A stretch of DNA of 43,506 nucleotides from the NCBI GenBank assembly GCA_903884535.1, contig CAISEZ010000155.1, forward strand, positions 1 through 43,506, given 5' to 3'. Position numbers and translations under genes: made by a program. This DNA is from an uncultured Verrucomicrobia subdivision 3 bacterium (GTDB taxonomy: Bacteria > Verrucomicrobiota > Verrucomicrobiia > Limisphaerales > UBA11358). Each line of letters opens with the position of its first letter. Positions within the stretch are counted from its first letter, which is position 1. The notes beneath the pieces are model-generated. The model saw only the letters and a list, made by a program, of their open reading frames with translations, had not been told where the DNA came from and did not search any database. Positions 25,494 to 33,353 of the stretch are shown here, one piece after another.

Positions 25494-26744
25494 TTAGCCG
25501 TTGGCGAGGATTTTGCCCCAGAGATTTTCGTTGCGCAGCGTCTTTTTCAGTTGCTCCGCCTCATCCGGCGCGGCCGGCGCGTGCACCGGCTGGCGCGGCA
25601 GGCGGAGGATGAACCGGTTGCCGCCGTCCGCCCCGCTCCGGGCCTCGATCTTGCCGCCGTGATGATGCGCGATCACAAAACAGGCCATCAAATTGATGCC
25701 GTATTCGGACGGGCCGGCGGCGGCGTTGGAAAACGGATCAAAAATTCCATTCATCGTTTCCGGAGGCAGCGCCGGTCCGTTGTCGGCGAGTTGCAGCACC
25801 ACGTCCGCGCCCTGTGCCTCGGCAGTGAGCGTCAAATGGCTTCCGGCGGGCAGCAGCGCCAGTTCGTGCCGGAAAAGCAAATCCAGCAGCCGGTCGAATT
25901 TGGGACGGTCCACGTGCAGCGTCGGCAGTGTGTCGGGAATTTGATTTTCCACGGTGAGCCGGCGGGCCGCAAACGGTTCCTGCAATTCCGCCAGCCGTTC
26001 GGTGACGGCGACCTGCAAATGGATTTCATCCGCGAACAGCTCGTGGGGATCGGTTTCCAGAGCGGTGCGCAGGTCGGTGAGCAGGCTGTTGATTTTTTCG
26101 ATCTGACCTTGGACGTTCTGGTGGTAGTCGCGCCAGAAATCCGGATCACATAGGCGGTCGGCGCAGGTTTTTTCCTCCGCCAGTTTGACGGGCGCAAGCT
26201 CGAGAAAGGTTTTTACTGAAACCAATGAATTTTTGATGTGATGGCTCAAGCCGGCGGCGAGCAGGCCGAGGCTGACGATGCGGTCGGCGATCATCATGTT
26301 GCGCAGCGCGGACATTTTTTCGGCGAGCAACTGGTCGCGCTCGGTCTGAACGATGAAAAATTCCAGCGCCTGCTGCAAGTCGAGCTGGAGCCGTGGCGGA
26401 TCCCACGGCTTGGTGACGTAGCGATAGATCGCGCCCGCGTTGACCGCGGCGATGGCGGCGTCCATGTCGGCGTAAGCGGTGACGAGCATCCGCAAAATCT
26501 GCGGGCGAAGCTGGCGGGCGCGTTCGAGCAGCCAGACGCCTTTTTCGCCGGGCATCTGCTGGTCGGTCAGGAGCAGGCCGATTTCGTCGGCGTGGGTCTC
26601 GAGCAGTTTCAATCCATCCTGCGCGTTGTTGGCGGTGAAGATGCGGAAATCGTCGCCAAATGCGCGGGCGAAATATTTCAGCGATTTCTCCTCGTCATCC
26701 ACATAGAGGATGGCGAATTTTTTATAGTCGGTGGCCGTTTCCAT
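25494..26744 (-). CDS. Receiver protein with degenerate histidine-kinase output (PhcR-like)
   Basis: 416 residues. Residues 10-125 are a receiver: acidic D16 D17, phospho-acceptor D61 in LLLTDQQMPG, T89, K112 in YVTKPWD. A helix follows (RLQLDLQQALEFFIVQTERDQLLAE), then an H-box with H168 (LLAAGLSHHIKNSLVSVK) and an ATPase-like domain. The N-box is degenerate (FDRLLDLLFRHEL lacks both Asn) and the G2 loop reads YGINLM, while G1 DNGPALP is kept. A receiver joined to a histidine-kinase-like output is the unusual architecture of PhcR in Ralstonia. Last gene of the FadL-methyltransferase-kinase operon, 9 bases after the kinase stop. Phosphotransfer with that kinase is inferred. Confidence 0.85.
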   Translation of the reverse strand: METATDYKKFAILYVDDEEKSLKYFARAFGDDFRIFTANNAQDGLKLLETHADEIGLLLTDQQMPGEKGVWLLERARQLRPQILRMLVTAYADMDAAIAAVNAGAIYRYVTKPWDPPRLQLDLQQALEFFIVQTERDQLLAEKMSALRNMMIADRIVSLGLLAAGLSHHIKNSLVSVKTFLELAPVKLAEEKTCADRLCDPDFWRDYHQNVQGQIEKINSLLTDLRTALETDPHELFADEIHLQVAVTERLAELQEPFAARRLTVENQIPDTLPTLHVDRPKFDRLLDLLFRHELALLPAGSHLTLTAEAQGADVVLQLADNGPALPPETMNGIFDPFSNAAAGPSEYGINLMACFVIAHHHGGKIEARSGADGGNRFILRLPRQPVHAPAAPDEAEQLKKTLRNENLWGKILANG

Positions 26745-26753
26745 AGTGGTTGT

Positions 26754-28127
26754 TCATTGGGTTGCCGGCGGAATTTCGGTGGTGGGAAATTCCAGCGTGA
26801 ATTCGCAAAATTTCCCCGGCTCGGTCTTCACGGAAATTTTCCCCTTCGCCTCGCGCACGATGCGGTAACAGATGCTCAGGCCCAGGCCCATGCCTTCGCC
26901 GACATCCTTGGTGGTAAAAAACGGATCGTAGATTTTGTCCAGATTGGCGGCGGCGATGCCGGGGCCGTTGTCATGCACGGTCAAAAACGTCACGCCATTT
27001 TCCGTGCGCCCGGCGATGCGCACGGTGGGCACTTCGTCCGTGAAGGTCTTGGTCTTCAAAGCGTCGAGCGAGTTTTGCAGCAGGTTGGTCAGGACGTGAA
27101 TCAATTTATTCTTGTTCGCCCAGATGGTCAGGTTCGCCGGCAGCGCTTGCTCGAATTGAACTTTGTGTTCGTTGTTCAAAAACCGCAACGCGGCCGTGAC
27201 CACTTCGCTCACGGCCACATCGTCGCGCTGCTCGGTGTCCGGATGCGTGAACATCCGCAGATCCGAAACGATGGTCTGCACGCGCTTCACGCCCTCCTCG
27301 ACGTCTTTCAAAATGTCCGCGTAATCGGCCTGCTGTTCCGGCGCAAGATATTTGCCTTTTTTGCGCAGCGTGAACAAACCGGTGGTGGCGAAGTTCAGCG
27401 GATTGTTGATCTCGTGAATCATGCCGGCGCTCATGCGGCCGAGCGACGCGAGTTTTTCCGATTGGACGAGCTGCGCCTCATTTTCCTTGAGTTGGGCGAG
27501 GCTGGTTTCGAGCGCCTTCCGGTTCTTGTCGAGTTCCTGCCGCAATACAAATTCGCGAAACCGCGCGCGGCTTTGAAAATAGGTGCCAACGACGACGATG
27601 ATGTCCATTAGCGCGATGAAATAAAAATTATTAAAAATCACTTCCATCCCGATATGTTTGAAATCTCCATGAAACAAACCCGCGCCGACATACAGCCCCA
27701 GCGCCAGCAGCACGGCAACGATGCTTTCGCGCAGCGTCCAATGTAGCACCGCGCCGACGGCCAGCAGCACCAGGTTCAACGCGGCGTAATACGTCGAGCC
27801 GAAGCCGTTCGTGACCGCGATGATCCACGCCAGAAAAATAACGGGTAGCAGCGGCACGGCCAAGCCCAGCCACTGGCTGTATTGCCGGCCCAGCCGCGTG
27901 TAGAGCACCGCCCAGATCAGCGCGGCGATGGACGAACACGCCAGTCGCAGGCCGAAGAACGGCCACAATTGGCCGGGATAAAAAACGTAGTCCATCGAGC
28001 TGCCGAGCGGCATCAGCGTCACCACCAGCGCGCAGCCGACCTTGGTGTTGCCGATGCGCTGCTGCGCCTCGTAGGCGTTGAAGGCCGCCACGATTTCCGC
28101 CTCGGCGTTGGACAAAACTTTATTCAC
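26754..28127 (-). CDS. Six-helix membrane sensor histidine kinase (PhcS-like)
   Basis: 457 residues from a GTG at 28127 that overlaps the methyltransferase stop by 8 bases. Residues ~30-185 contain about six hydrophobic helices with no periplasmic sensor domain, then a coiled linker (QELDKNRKALETSLAQLKENEAQLVQSEKL). The H-box is GRMSAGMIHEINNPLNF with H238; the N-box NLLQNSLDAL, G1 DNGPGI, F-box FFTTK and G2 GMGLGLSI are intact. A sensor made only of membrane helices fits kinases that detect hydrophobic signals inside the bilayer, such as PhcS, CqsS and LqsS. Its position between the methyltransferase and the receiver-kinase gene matches phcB-phcS-phcR. Confidence 0.9.
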   Translation of the reverse strand: MNKVLSNAEAEIVAAFNAYEAQQRIGNTKVGCALVVTLMPLGSSMDYVFYPGQLWPFFGLRLACSSIAALIWAVLYTRLGRQYSQWLGLAVPLLPVIFLAWIIAVTNGFGSTYYAALNLVLLAVGAVLHWTLRESIVAVLLALGLYVGAGLFHGDFKHIGMEVIFNNFYFIALMDIIVVVGTYFQSRARFREFVLRQELDKNRKALETSLAQLKENEAQLVQSEKLASLGRMSAGMIHEINNPLNFATTGLFTLRKKGKYLAPEQQADYADILKDVEEGVKRVQTIVSDLRMFTHPDTEQRDDVAVSEVVTAALRFLNNEHKVQFEQALPANLTIWANKNKLIHVLTNLLQNSLDALKTKTFTDEVPTVRIAGRTENGVTFLTVHDNGPGIAAANLDKIYDPFFTTKDVGEGMGLGLSICYRIVREAKGKISVKTEPGKFCEFTLEFPTTEIPPATQ

Positions 28128-29634
28128 GTTGGGGTTTCTGAGCTTCGAAATAAATGTTCACACCGGTGGGATCGGCTTTGACGGCACAAAAATCCGCCGG
28201 CACGGCTGCAGGTTTCAAGGCCAACAGCTCGGCGCCCCGGCGATAAAACAGATGCCATTCCATGATGTGTTCCATCGTGAGCCGGCGCGGATTGTAAACG
28301 TCCACGTTCGTGACCACCAGCCGTCCACCGGGTGCCAGCCAGTCGTAAAAAATATCCATCAGCCGCTGACAGACCGCATCGCTTAAATAATCAAACAACC
28401 CGGCACAATAGACCAAATCATATTTTTCTAAGGCCGGCTCGCCGGGTCGCGCGGATTCCTTGACGATCTGCTGCACCGATTTTTTGACAAACTGGAACGA
28501 CGTGCGGCGGTGAAATGTTCGTTTGGCCTGAGCCATGACCGTTTGCACATGCGCGAGCGTTTCCTCGTTGAAATCCAGCAGCGTAAAATGGACATGGTCG
28601 GCCAGCGGGCTGTCGCGCAAAAACTGCTGCACCTCGTGGACCGGGCCGCAGCCCACGCTGATGATTTTTGCCGGCCGTCCCCGCCGCGTGGCGCTGCCGG
28701 CGGTTGCTTCGAGATACCGGATGAGCCGCTGGATGCGGTTGCGATGCGCCTCCGCCGGTGCCTGCCGAACGAACCAGAGATTGATGATTTTGGCGTAGAG
28801 CGAACCGCCTTCGAGCGGTTCGCGCATCATCATGTTCACCATTTCATAATCGCCCGCATAGCCGAGCGGCTTGGCGAAACAGCGGTAGAGAAACGGCGAG
28901 CACAGCAGCAGCGGATGCAGTTGGCGCCGGGCCAAAGTCTGATGCACCGGCAGCAGTTCCGGTTCAACGTCGCGCAATGCCTGTTCAAACTTTTCGAAAA
29001 AATTCGTCAGCAGCGGCAGGATGACCGGGCCGAGTTCGTCCGTGATTTTTTTCTCCAGTTCGGGCCGGCGGCTGCCGGGCGCGGCGCGGAGGCCCAGTTC
29101 CATTTGCTCCAGCCAGAGCCGCAAATCCGTCAGAAACATTTGCAGGTCGGCGATGACGACCTTGAACGCCGGCGAGACTTTGTAAAGTTTCTGCCACTCA
29201 CCGAGGAAATTTTTAAATTCCTTCGCCACCTGGCCGGCGGCCGGAATCACGGAAAAATCCAAACCTGTCCAATTCGCTTCTTCGAGTGTGGCGTCGCACA
29301 CGGTTTTGGTGCCGGCCTCCACGAGGTTGCTGATGACGGCGCGGCCGGCGTAAATCGTGCGCTCCTGAAAAATGATTTTGAAGTGTTCGAGCGTCTCCGA
29401 CAGGCGCGGCGCGATGCCCGGATTGTGGAGTTCCCAGACGACGGCGTAGCGATTGAGATGCAGCGGCGTGCCGCGCAATGTCACGCCTTCGGCGGTTTCA
29501 TAAACCACCTGGATTTCGGCGTGGGCGGGCAACGACGACTTGGCCCGGGGCCGGGGCGGCGGGTTGGAAACCCCGTCCGCGCTGCCGCCGCTGCGGTTGA
29601 CAACAGGACTCATCTCGCGGGGAGAATGGAACAT
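28120..29634 (-). CDS. PhcB-like SAM-dependent methyltransferase with PilZ-like N-terminus
   Basis: About 504 residues from the ATG at 29634; a TTG at 29646 and an ATG at 29613 are alternatives. Residues ~40-125 have a PilZ-like pattern (GVTLRGTPLHLNRYAVVWEL ... ERTIYAGRAVISNL). A helical region follows with the marked string KPLGYAGDYEMVNMMM, then a class I methyltransferase fold: motif I IISVGCGPVHEV (~320-335), TLLDFNEETLAHV, YDLVYCAGLFDYL and GGRLVVTNVD. This layout is that of proteins annotated as extracellular-factor 3-hydroxypalmitic acid methyl ester biosynthesis enzymes, the PhcB family, which methylate a fatty acid to make a quorum signal. Substrate here is inferred. Gap to the FadL stop ~31 bases; overlaps the kinase start. 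Confidence 0.85.
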   Translation of the reverse strand: MFHSPREMSPVVNRSGGSADGVSNPPPRPRAKSSLPAHAEIQVVYETAEGVTLRGTPLHLNRYAVVWELHNPGIAPRLSETLEHFKIIFQERTIYAGRAVISNLVEAGTKTVCDATLEEANWTGLDFSVIPAAGQVAKEFKNFLGEWQKLYKVSPAFKVVIADLQMFLTDLRLWLEQMELGLRAAPGSRRPELEKKITDELGPVILPLLTNFFEKFEQALRDVEPELLPVHQTLARRQLHPLLLCSPFLYRCFAKPLGYAGDYEMVNMMMREPLEGGSLYAKIINLWFVRQAPAEAHRNRIQRLIRYLEATAGSATRRGRPAKIISVGCGPVHEVQQFLRDSPLADHVHFTLLDFNEETLAHVQTVMAQAKRTFHRRTSFQFVKKSVQQIVKESARPGEPALEKYDLVYCAGLFDYLSDAVCQRLMDIFYDWLAPGGRLVVTNVDVYNPRRLTMEHIMEWHLFYRRGAELLALKPAAVPADFCAVKADPTGVNIYFEAQKPQRE

Positions 29635-29665
29635 CCGGCCCGCCAAAACAACGCGATTGTTGCGC

Positions 29666-30940
29666 TTAAAAATTCCGGCCCGCCGTCAGCATGATGGCGT
29701 GGCTGATGAAATTGTAGGTGCCGTCGGCGGACTGGCCGGCGAATTGTCCCGGCGTGGACGATGGCGTGCTGCCGGTGACGGTGCGCGCCGGGCCGTAGCC
29801 CATTTGGTAGGCCACGTCGAGGCTGTAGCGTTTGCCGCGGAAGCCGGTGCCAACGCTGAAAAAATGCCGGTCCAAATCGGCAGCCAACGGCGTGTAATAA
29901 TTGTCCGGCACGGAATTCTGGTCGAACACATAGCCGGCGCTGACGTGCCAGCCATTGTCAAAATAGCGCGTCACACCGAGCTCATACATCCAGCTGCTCT
30001 GCCAGTTGAGCGTCACCGGAATCGTGCCGGTGCGGTTCAGCGGATAAGGCACCGGCGTCTGCTGCTGGATGCTGGTTTTGCCGAAACTGCTCCAGTCGGT
30101 ATAGTCGGCATCGAATTCAATATTCCATTTGGGCGTCGGTCGAAATGAAAGGCCTGCCACCACGGTCAGCGGGAATTTCAAATTCATCTGGGCGGCACGC
30201 TGGGTGGTGCGCAAAACCGGCTGTTGTTCAAAATCAGTTTGGCCGTCAAATGTGATGGGCGTCGTGCTGCGAAACGTGGCGCCCAGCGAAATTTTATCCA
30301 GCGGTTGCCAGCGCACGCCGGCGTTGTAGCCGGCCGTATAGCCCGCACCGGAAAACGTGAAAAAGTTCGGCGAGGCCGTGAATGAACTCAAACCTTGTTC
30401 CAGATCAATGTGCGCATAGTCCACCATCGCGCCGGCGGCGAGCGACAGCGACGGCAATAGTTGATATGCCACGACGGGATTCAATCTCAAATAAGTCAGC
30501 GAGCCTTTGGTGGCGACGGACCGGAAACCGCTGTCGCTCGGCCAACTGAGGCTGCCGCCGTAAGGCGCGTAAAGCCCCACGCCAAAACTCAACGGCAGAT
30601 TTTTCAGCCTGTGCGTGACAAACATCTGCGGCACGGCGGCGAAGTGTTTGCCGATGGTATAAGTCTTACCGCTGTTCGGCCGGCCCGCCGGCGGCGAGAA
30701 AGTGGGGTCGAGATAAATACCGTAAATGCCGCTGCGGAGATTATTGTTGGTCAACTGCGTGATGCCCGCCGGATTATAGTAAATGGCCGCCGGCGTGTCG
30801 GCGGTGGCCACAAAGGCTTCGCCGCGCGCGGTGGCCAGCGCATCCTGGTCCGCGAGCCGGAAGCCGTTCGCGGATACTTTTCCAGCGGCCAGGCCGGCCA
30901 GAAAGAGTGCGAGCCATTTCAAAAAAAGTGGGCGATGCAT
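29666..30940 (-). CDS. FadL-family outer-membrane fatty-acid channel
   Basis: 424 residues with a Sec signal (MHRPLFLKWLALFLAGLAAGKVSA). The mature start NGFRLADQDALATARGEAFVATADTPAAIYYNPAGI matches the FadL hatch region, including the NPAG motif. Alternating strands follow (FGVGLYAPYGG, AAGAMVDYAH, GYTAGYNAGVRW, LSLGATFRS-like, WNIEFDADYTDWSSFG) and the chain ends in Phe, as outer-membrane barrels do. FadL proteins let long-chain fatty acids and similar hydrophobic molecules cross the outer membrane. It is the first gene of the operon that continues with the PhcB-like methyltransferase, which suggests import of, or response to, a lipid signal. Confidence 0.9.
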   Translation of the reverse strand: MHRPLFLKWLALFLAGLAAGKVSANGFRLADQDALATARGEAFVATADTPAAIYYNPAGITQLTNNNLRSGIYGIYLDPTFSPPAGRPNSGKTYTIGKHFAAVPQMFVTHRLKNLPLSFGVGLYAPYGGSLSWPSDSGFRSVATKGSLTYLRLNPVVAYQLLPSLSLAAGAMVDYAHIDLEQGLSSFTASPNFFTFSGAGYTAGYNAGVRWQPLDKISLGATFRSTTPITFDGQTDFEQQPVLRTTQRAAQMNLKFPLTVVAGLSFRPTPKWNIEFDADYTDWSSFGKTSIQQQTPVPYPLNRTGTIPVTLNWQSSWMYELGVTRYFDNGWHVSAGYVFDQNSVPDNYYTPLAADLDRHFFSVGTGFRGKRYSLDVAYQMGYGPARTVTGSTPSSTPGQFAGQSADGTYNFISHAIMLTAGRNF

Positions 30941-30984
30941 TTTGGGTTTTGTCCGGCGCGATTAAAAATGTGCGCAGGCCGTGT

Positions 30985-31008
30985 TTTAGCGCCCGTAGTT
31001 TAGCGCCC
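30985..31008 (-). promoter_or_regulatory. Direct repeat upstream of the FadL-phc-like operon
   Basis: TTTAGCGCCC occurs twice, at 30985-30994 and 30999-31008, with a 14-base period, about 45-70 bases upstream of the FadL start codon. The intergenic region is 148 bases and divides the divergent FadL and SGNH genes. Tandem half-sites at this distance are a common layout for an activator or repressor. No clear sigma70 box accompanies it, although TTTAAT occurs nearer the gene on the minus strand. Confidence 0.4.
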
Positions 31009-31054
31009 CGCCGCCGGCCTGTCAGCAAATACTCAAACCGGACCAGTTGCCATC

Positions 31055-31082
31055 TTTACATCGGTTCAACTCGCGTTAGAAT
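31055..31082 (+). promoter_or_regulatory. Promoter of the SGNH-like gene
   Basis: TTTACA (31055-31060), 16-base spacer, TAGAAT (31077-31082). Each box matches the consensus at five of six bases. Transcription would begin near 31089, the GTG start itself, so the mRNA may be leaderless. Confidence 0.5.
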
Positions 31083-31088
31083 GGCTGG

Positions 31089-32195
31089 GTGAATAAGCTG
31101 CATCCGTTCACATGTGTGATTTTGCTTTTTGGCTCGGTCGTTTTTTCGACCGCTTCAGCCTTTAATTCTCTCTACGTTTTCGGCGACGGTATTTGCACCA
31201 CGACCAACAATCCGTCCCCCGGGCCGCAATACTACGGCAAGCGTTATGCCAACGGGCGGGTCTGGATCGAGGTGCTGGCCCAGCGGCAGGGACTGGCGTA
31301 TGACGCCAACAAAAACTGGTCCTACTTCGGCCAGGACAGCGGCAATCTGGTCACCAACGTCAGTCGCTTCACGGCACCGGCCGACGCCACCAACGACCTG
31401 TTTGTGGTGTGGGCCAACGATGCGGATTTTGTCGGCTTCTTGGGTGAACTCAATCCGCCTTATTCGACGAATTCCAGTCTCGTGGCGTGGACGACGAACA
31501 TGAACCTGTCGCTGACCAACCATTACAAGGCGATTACCAATCTGTTTGCCAAAGGGGTCCGCACCTTAGTCATGCCCAATGCCGTGAACCTGATGGAAAT
31601 TCCGGCCTACGACAACCTTGGTTCCAGCGACCGCAGTTTTGTTCGGCAGCGAATACTCGCTTACAATATTGCTTTCACCAATACTTTGAACCAGGCAAAT
31701 GCGCTGTGTCCGGGGCTGAAAATTTTTGCGCCGGATATTTTCAGCCTGCTCGACAACGTGCTGACGAACGCTGCTTATTATGGGTTGACTAACGCAGTCG
31801 TCAATCTCGGCCAGGGCAACATTAGCGTTGCGGCCATCAATGCCCCCCTTATTACGGCGGCCACCAACGGCCCGGGCACCAATTTCATTTTCTGGGATGA
31901 TTTTGATCCCACCGCGAAGATGCACGAAGTGGTTGCCGACTACGTTCAGCAGCTTATTTCGCCCGTGCAGGTGGGCCAGATTACCGCGCTCAACGGCAGC
32001 AACCGGCTGGATATTGTGAACACGCCGGTCGGCTTGAACGGATTTGTGGACGGATTTGCGGATCTGGCGGCGACGAACTGGGCCAGCGTGAAAAGTTTCA
32101 GCAGCACCAATGTCAACCAGTCGGTTTTCGTGCCCGTCACCGGTTCGCAATGGTTTTACCGGCTGCGCTTTCCTTACGCCTGGTCGTGGCCGTGA
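31089..32195 (+). CDS. Secreted SGNH/GDSL-like protein with degenerate active site
   Basis: 368 residues from a GTG, with a signal peptide (MNKLHPFTCVILLFGSVVFSTASA). The overall pattern is SGNH hydrolase: LYVFGD at block I, NGRVWIEVLAQRQGL, a Gly in SYFGQDSGN, an Asn in VVWANDADF, and FWDDFDPTAKMHEV at block V. The nucleophile Ser of FGDS is Gly (FGDGI) and the catalytic His of the usual DxxHPT is Asp (WDDFDPT), so ester hydrolysis is unlikely. Probably an exported binding protein or pseudoenzyme. The C-terminal ~80 residues form a separate beta-rich tail. Divergent from the FadL operon, with which it shares a 148-base promoter region. Confidence 0.75.
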   Translation: MNKLHPFTCVILLFGSVVFSTASAFNSLYVFGDGICTTTNNPSPGPQYYGKRYANGRVWIEVLAQRQGLAYDANKNWSYFGQDSGNLVTNVSRFTAPADATNDLFVVWANDADFVGFLGELNPPYSTNSSLVAWTTNMNLSLTNHYKAITNLFAKGVRTLVMPNAVNLMEIPAYDNLGSSDRSFVRQRILAYNIAFTNTLNQANALCPGLKIFAPDIFSLLDNVLTNAAYYGLTNAVVNLGQGNISVAAINAPLITAATNGPGTNFIFWDDFDPTAKMHEVVADYVQQLISPVQVGQITALNGSNRLDIVNTPVGLNGFVDGFADLAATNWASVKSFSSTNVNQSVFVPVTGSQWFYRLRFPYAWSWP

Positions 32196-32207
32196 ACGGT
32201 TTTCCGG

Positions 32208-33257
32208 TCAAGCTTTTTTCAAAGCTTCGTAGCCCCAGCGCAGCATCCGCTCCGTGGTTTCCCAGCCGATGCACGAATCCGTGATGCTCACGCCGTAGCG
32301 CAGCTCGGAAAGATTATTGGGAATCGGCTGGTTGCCCTCACTCAAATGGCTTTCGACCATCATGCCGATGAGCGATTTCGTGCCGCCCACGCGTTGTTCG
32401 ATGACGCTGCGCCAGACCTCTTCCTGCTTGGCGAATTTCTTTTCCGAATTCGCATGGCTGCAATCCACCATCAATACCGGCGGCAATTTTTCCGAAACCA
32501 GTTTTGCCTCCGCCGCCTGGATGCTGGCCGCGTCGTAATTGGTCATCGCGCGGCCGCCGCGCAACACGACGTGCGCGTTCGGGTTGCCGTTTGTGCGGAC
32601 GATGGCCGTCGCGCCGTCTTCATTCATGCCCAGAAAACTGTGTGGATGGCGCGTCGCGCCCATCGCGTCAATCGCCACCTGCAAACTGCCGTCGGTGGAA
32701 TTTTTCAAACCGACCGGCATGGACAAGCCGCTCGCCATTTCCCGGTGCGTCTGCGATTCCGTGGTGCGCGCGCCGATGGCCGCCCAAGTGATGAGGTCGG
32801 CGATGTATTGCGGCACGATCGGGTCGAGAAATTCCGTCGCCGACGGCAAACCGAGGCTGTTGATTTCCAGCAGCAGTTGCCGCGCGGTTTTCAAGCCGGT
32901 CTCGATGTCCTGCGAACCGTCCATGTGCGGGTCGTTGATTAGGCCTTTCCAGCCGATGGTCGTGCGCGGCTTTTCAAAATAAACGCGCATGACGATTTCC
33001 ATTTTGTCGGCGAATTCCTGACGAAGGGCATTTAGCTTTGCCGCATATTCCAGCGCGGATTTTTCGTCGTGGATCGAGCACGGACCGATGACCACCAGCA
33101 AGCGCGGGTCGGTTTGCGCCAAAATATGGATAATGCGTTCGCGCGCCTGCGCGACGGTGGCGTTCACGGTCTCGCTTACGGGCGTGATCGCTTTCAGCGC
33201 CCGCGGCGAAAGCAGCGGCACTATTTCCTTAACATGTAAATCCTGCGTCCGATACAT
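32208..33257 (-). CDS. aroG: 3-deoxy-7-phosphoheptulonate (DAHP) synthase, class I
   Basis: 349 residues, normal for the AroFGH type. Key motifs: VVIGPCSIHDEKSALEYA, RVYFEKPRTTIGWKG (PEP and E4P binding), GARTTESQTHREMASGLS, VGLKNSTDGS, MVDCSHANSEK and the metal site DSCIGWE. The enzyme condenses phosphoenolpyruvate and erythrose 4-phosphate, the first step of the shikimate pathway, in the cytoplasm. Monocistronic. Whether it is inhibited by Phe, Tyr or Trp cannot be told here, and the symbol denotes the family. Confidence 0.95.
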   Translation of the reverse strand: MYRTQDLHVKEIVPLLSPRALKAITPVSETVNATVAQARERIIHILAQTDPRLLVVIGPCSIHDEKSALEYAAKLNALRQEFADKMEIVMRVYFEKPRTTIGWKGLINDPHMDGSQDIETGLKTARQLLLEINSLGLPSATEFLDPIVPQYIADLITWAAIGARTTESQTHREMASGLSMPVGLKNSTDGSLQVAIDAMGATRHPHSFLGMNEDGATAIVRTNGNPNAHVVLRGGRAMTNYDAASIQAAEAKLVSEKLPPVLMVDCSHANSEKKFAKQEEVWRSVIEQRVGGTKSLIGMMVESHLSEGNQPIPNNLSELRYGVSITDSCIGWETTERMLRWGYEALKKA

Positions 33258-33293
33258 TCAGATACTGTAGCAAAAGCGTTTTGTGCGAAAAGC

Positions 33294-33329
33294 GGAAACC
33301 GCATCTTGTTGGACAAGGTGCGGTTTTCC
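33294..33329. promoter_or_regulatory. Strong hairpin in the aroG / 474-aa divergent region
   Basis: GGAAACCGCATCTTGT (33294-33309) pairs with the region 33313-33329 around the loop TGG. There is one U-G pair and one bulged T in ~16 bp. It lies 25 bases before the 474-aa gene and 37 bases before the aroG start on the other strand. No T run follows, so it is more likely a structured leader or binding site than a terminator. Confidence 0.5.
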
Positions 33330-33353
33330 GGTATTTTCCGCGCGAGGCAAACC

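Noticed and set aside
28510-29694. Plus-strand open frame of 394 codons opposite the methyltransferase
   Set aside because: His/Arg/Gln-rich translation typical of antisense frames; the minus strand has the SAM motif and operon overlaps.
32210-32227. AAGCTTT/AAAGCTT inverted repeat at the end of aroG as a terminator
   Set aside because: A weak AT-rich 7-bp stem that lies in the last codons of aroG, with no T run beyond it.
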